From the NCBI GenBank assembly GCA_905201565.1, contig CAJKOS010000094.1, positions 1-7,101 of the forward strand: a DNA stretch of 7,101 nt, in the 5' to 3' direction. Made by a program: the position numbers and the translations under genes. The notes beneath the pieces were generated by a model. The model had not been told where the DNA came from. It ran no database searches and saw only the letters and a program-made list of their open reading frames with translations. Positions 5,269 to 7,101 of this stretch are shown here, in pieces. The stretch comes from an uncultured Erysipelotrichaceae bacterium (GTDB lineage: Bacteria > Bacillota_I > Bacilli_A > Erysipelotrichales > Erysipelotrichaceae). Within the stretch, counting starts at the first letter, position 1. Every line of letters starts with the position of its first letter.

Positions 5269-6873
5269 ATGGAAATGATCAATGGCAAATTACTGAAAGA
5301 AATGCTGGAAAGCGGATGTAATAATCTGAATAACCAGAAGAAAGAAGTCGATGCGAAGAATGTCTTCCCGGTACCGGATGGAGATACCGGTACAAATATG
5401 TCCCTGACATTTACAAATGGTATCAACGAGGTCAGAAAGAGCGGCAGTGATGTCCTTTCTGTTGTTGCCAAGACTTTCAGCAGAGGACTTCTGATGGGGG
5501 CACGCGGTAACTCCGGTGTTATCCTTTCCCAGATTTTCCGTGGCTTTTCAAAGGCAGTGAAAGACAAGGACCAGGTCAGCGTTGCGGAATTCTCTGAGGC
5601 GATGTTCAAAGGTGCCCAGATGGCATATAAGGCAGTCATGAGACCGGTAGAAGGTACAATTCTGACGGTCATCCGTGAAGCCAGTGAAATGGCAGACTTC
5701 TATGTCAAAGACCATCCGGATGCTACATTGAATGAATATGTGGACATTCTCTGCAAAGAGGCAAAGGACTCCCTCGACAGAACACCGGATCTTCTTCCGG
5801 TGCTGAAGGAAGCCCATGTTGTTGACTCTGGTGGCAGCGGTCTTGTGGTCATCTTCGATGGCTTCCGGGCATATCTGGAAGGTGCACCGATTGAGGCAAT
5901 GGGTGAAAAGGAAAAGCTTGAAGCAGAAAAGAATGAAAAAGCTTCCGGCTATGCGACAGAGTTCATCATGCGCATACCTGCCTCCAACAAAAACTTCTTC
6001 CGCAAGGAAGAGTTCTACAAAGCACTCGAAAAGATCGGTAACAACATCACCCTCAATGTTGTGGAAGATGTTGTCAAACTGCATATCAACACCATCACCC
6101 CGGGCAGTGTTTTGACTCTTGCTGAGCGTTATGGTGAGTTTGAAAAGGTGCAGATTGAAAACTTCAAAGGTGAACTTTCTCCTTCGATCATTGAAGAAGA
6201 AGCACCAAAGGAAGAAAAGGAATATGGCATTATCACCGTTGCGGCAGGTGAAGGTCTCCGCAAGCTGTTTACAGAATACCGCTGTGATGTGGTGGTCAGC
6301 GGTGGTCAGACCATGAATCCTTCCACAGAGGATATCTGCAGTGCCATCCGTCAGGTCAATGCAAGACATATCTATGTTCTGCCAAATAACTCCAACATCA
6401 TCATGGCAGCCAACCAGGCAGCTGCGGTGACAAAGGACAAGGACATCATCGTTCTGGAAACCAAGAGCATTCCACAGGGACTCAGTGCCTGCATTTCCTT
6501 CAATCCGGATGCATCGGTAGAAGAAAACACCGAAGCCATGAAGGAAGCCGTTGCTAATGTCAAGACCGGTCAGGTCACCTATGCGATCAAGGATACGACA
6601 TTCAACGATCTTGCCATCCATGCAGGTGACTACATGGGTATCTTCGATAAGGATATCCGCCTGACAAATTCCGACAAGGTCAAAGCAGCATGCGCATTGG
6701 TCGATGAGATGTGCGACAGCAATGCTGAAATCGTCACATTGATCCGCGGTGAAGATGCGACTGAAGAAGAATGCCAGAAAGTAGCAGAATATATCACAGC
6801 ACACTATGATGTCGATGTCGATGTCGAAGATGGTGGTCAGCCTGTATACTGCTTTATCATCGGTGTAGAATAA
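5269..6873 (+). CDS. yloV: FakA/YloV-like fatty acid kinase (DAK2 domain), divergent middle domain
   Basis: This protein (534 residues from ATG 5269) has the three-domain layout of FakA/YloV, usually about 550 residues. FakA phosphorylates fatty acids held by FakB (DegV) proteins, feeding acyl-phosphate into phospholipid synthesis. The DAK2/DhaL ATP-binding domain (about 1-200) carries the Mg-binding motif FPVPDGDTGTNM (33-44), GARGNSGVILSQIFRGF (77-93), RPVEGTILTVIREA (125-138) and VDSGGSGL (185-192). A charged linker leads to the middle domain (about 225-300), and an acidic linker with EEEAPKEEKE (309-318) leads to the DegV-like C-terminal domain ending GGQPVYCFIIGVE. In the middle domain, GYCTEF reads GYATEF (Ala229) and the usual H-x-H reads HIN (His272, Asn274), so two of the three expected zinc ligands are missing. 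ATGs at 5263, 5266, 5269 and 5275 are in frame. GAGG (5257-5260) is best spaced (8 bases) for 5269. A terminator follows the stop. Kinase activity is inferred from the intact DAK2 domain only. Confidence 0.88.
   Translation: MEMINGKLLKEMLESGCNNLNNQKKEVDAKNVFPVPDGDTGTNMSLTFTNGINEVRKSGSDVLSVVAKTFSRGLLMGARGNSGVILSQIFRGFSKAVKDKDQVSVAEFSEAMFKGAQMAYKAVMRPVEGTILTVIREASEMADFYVKDHPDATLNEYVDILCKEAKDSLDRTPDLLPVLKEAHVVDSGGSGLVVIFDGFRAYLEGAPIEAMGEKEKLEAEKNEKASGYATEFIMRIPASNKNFFRKEEFYKALEKIGNNITLNVVEDVVKLHINTITPGSVLTLAERYGEFEKVQIENFKGELSPSIIEEEAPKEEKEYGIITVAAGEGLRKLFTEYRCDVVVSGGQTMNPSTEDICSAIRQVNARHIYVLPNNSNIIMAANQAAAVTKDKDIIVLETKSIPQGLSACISFNPDASVEENTEAMKEAVANVKTGQVTYAIKDTTFNDLAIHAGDYMGIFDKDIRLTNSDKVKAACALVDEMCDSNAEIVTLIRGEDATEEECQKVAEYITAHYDVDVDVEDGGQPVYCFIIGVE
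6808..6825 (+). repeat. Short in-frame tandem repeat in yloV
   Basis: GATGTC occurs three times in a row, encoding Asp-Val three times just before the conserved C-terminal motif of YloV. The number of units could vary without shifting the frame. Confidence 0.6.
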
Positions 6874-6880
6874 CAAACGG

Positions 6881-6907
6881 AAGGGACAGAAATGTCCTTT
6901 TTGTTTT
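6881..6907 (+). terminator. Intrinsic terminator after yloV
   Basis: AAGGGACA (6881-6888) pairs with TGTCCTTT (6893-6900) in 8 base pairs including one G-U wobble around a GAAA tetraloop. A T-rich tail (TTTTTGTTTT, 6898-6907) follows. It begins 8 bases after the yloV stop and is the natural end of the murG-to-yloV transcripts. Confidence 0.88.
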
Positions 6908-6941
6908 GGCTGAAATATTGTGCCACACGTTGTACCTCTGA

Positions 6942-6970
6942 TTGACGATACCCTTAGTCTGTCATATGAT
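6942..6970 (+). promoter_or_regulatory. Sigma-A-type promoter at the right end
   Basis: TTGACG (6942-6947, 5/6) and TATGAT (6965-6970, 5/6) are separated by exactly 17 bases, which makes this one of the best promoter matches in the window. The expected start of transcription is near 6977, so the RNA would begin at or beside the sequence AAGGAG (6977-6982). Confidence 0.7.
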
Positions 6971-6987
6971 GATAACAAGGAGAAAGT

Positions 6988-7068
6988 ATGGTCCATCTTT
7001 CGTTTAGCGTTCCAGTACACATCAATCGGGATACCACATTGCGGTCTTTTCATTGCCATCTTTTTTGA
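6988..7068 (+). CDS. Possible 26-residue leader peptide or small protein
   Basis: A 26-codon frame begins with ATG 6988, 5 bases after AAGGAG (6977-6982), and ends at TGA 7066-7068. The peptide begins MVHLSFSVPVH and ends SFHCHLF. It contains four histidines and four phenylalanine/cysteine residues near its ends, with no signal peptide or membrane segment and no family I recognise. It lies entirely between a good promoter and a terminator hairpin, and its last codons and stop lie within that hairpin. Translation through to the stop would therefore interfere with the hairpin. A leader peptide for attenuation, a small protein, or a chance frame in a small RNA are all possible. With the predicted start of transcription, the untranslated leader would be only about 11 bases. 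Confidence 0.3.
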   Translation: MVHLSFSVPVHINRDTTLRSFHCHLF

Positions 7069-7081
7069 TGGCTTTTCTTTT
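7055..7081 (+). terminator. Terminator hairpin at the end of the short right-end transcript
   Basis: GCCATC (7055-7060) pairs perfectly with GATGGC (7067-7072) around a loop of six T, followed by TTTTCTTTT (7073-7081). On the plus strand this is a typical intrinsic terminator; on the minus strand the hairpin is not followed by a T-run. It would end an RNA of about 105 bases started by the promoter at 6942-6970. A further pair, GTACACA (7015-7021) and TGTGTAC (7081-7087), can enclose it in a longer RNA. Confidence 0.6.
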
Positions 7082-7101
7082 GTGTACGGGACAGGACGGA
7101 T

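Noticed and set aside
5548..7059. Long minus-strand open frame of 503 codons across yloV and the right-end intergenic region
   Set aside because: It lies antisense to a clearly conserved gene, is rich in Cys, Phe and His in an unnatural way, and has no recognisable motif. It runs through two plus-strand terminators. It is a shadow of yloV codon use.
6988..7068. Histidine operon leader peptide
   Set aside because: The peptide has four histidines among 26 residues, including H-C-H near its end, but no run of histidines, and no his gene is visible before the window ends. The specific link cannot be supported.
6977..7101. T-box or other known riboswitch at the right end
   Set aside because: No T-box sequence or conserved core of a riboswitch class that I can recognise is present, and the region is cut by the window end.
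1..7101. CRISPR arrays, insertion sequences, prophage genes, tRNA or rRNA
   Set aside because: No regularly spaced repeats, transposase motifs, terminal repeats or tRNA/rRNA-like segments were seen. The window is housekeeping sequence with short intergenic gaps.

Overview
The window is a compact, almost entirely plus-strand stretch of chromosomal housekeeping genes. It suggests a Bacillota (Firmicutes) bacterium of moderate G+C. The order lon-ysxC/engB, the trio murG-murB-ftsQ/divIB and the pair yloU-yloV are all Bacillota arrangements, Shine-Dalgarno sequences are strong, and terminators are simple U-tailed hairpins. Class Erysipelotrichia is my best guess from the look of the proteins, but the window alone does not prove it.

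Layout. Positions 2-730 hold the C-terminal third of the ATP-dependent protease Lon, with the peptidase Ser/Lys dyad intact and the 5' end outside the window. The ribosome-assembly GTPase gene engB (732-1322) follows one base after the lon stop and ends in a clean intrinsic terminator (1323-1348). A small gene with its own promoter (1357-1385) then encodes an 87-residue HigA/VapI-type helix-turn-helix protein (1413-1676) with no toxin gene beside it. A 146-base gap with a probable extended -10 promoter and a hairpin-forming inverted repeat leads into murG (1823-2899), murB (2896-3792) and ftsQ/divIB (3792-4826), which overlap by 4 and 1 bases. After a 68-base gap come yloU (Asp23 family, 4895-5254) and the fatty-acid-kinase-like gene yloV/fakA (about 5269-6873), closed by a second intrinsic terminator (6881-6907). 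The last 200 bases hold a separate small unit: a good sigma-A-type promoter, a Shine-Dalgarno, a 26-codon ORF and a terminator hairpin that overlaps the ORF's stop codon.

How the genes work together. MurB makes UDP-MurNAc early in peptidoglycan precursor synthesis, MurG makes lipid II at the membrane, and FtsQ/DivIB is the divisome protein linked to septal wall synthesis, so this trio is a reduced division and cell wall (dcw) block. It lacks the adjacent murD/ftsW and ftsA/ftsZ seen in many relatives. YloU and YloV belong to envelope and lipid physiology: Asp23-family envelope protein and fatty-acid phosphorylation. Lon and EngB serve proteostasis and ribosome assembly.

The points most worth a second look are a FakA-like protein that lacks two of the three residues expected to bind zinc in its middle domain, the solitary HigA-like regulator with an operator-like inverted repeat over its promoter, a D-x-x-G-N repeat tail on FtsQ, the inverted repeat between the murG promoter and its ribosome binding site, and the tiny promoter-ORF-terminator unit at the right end.
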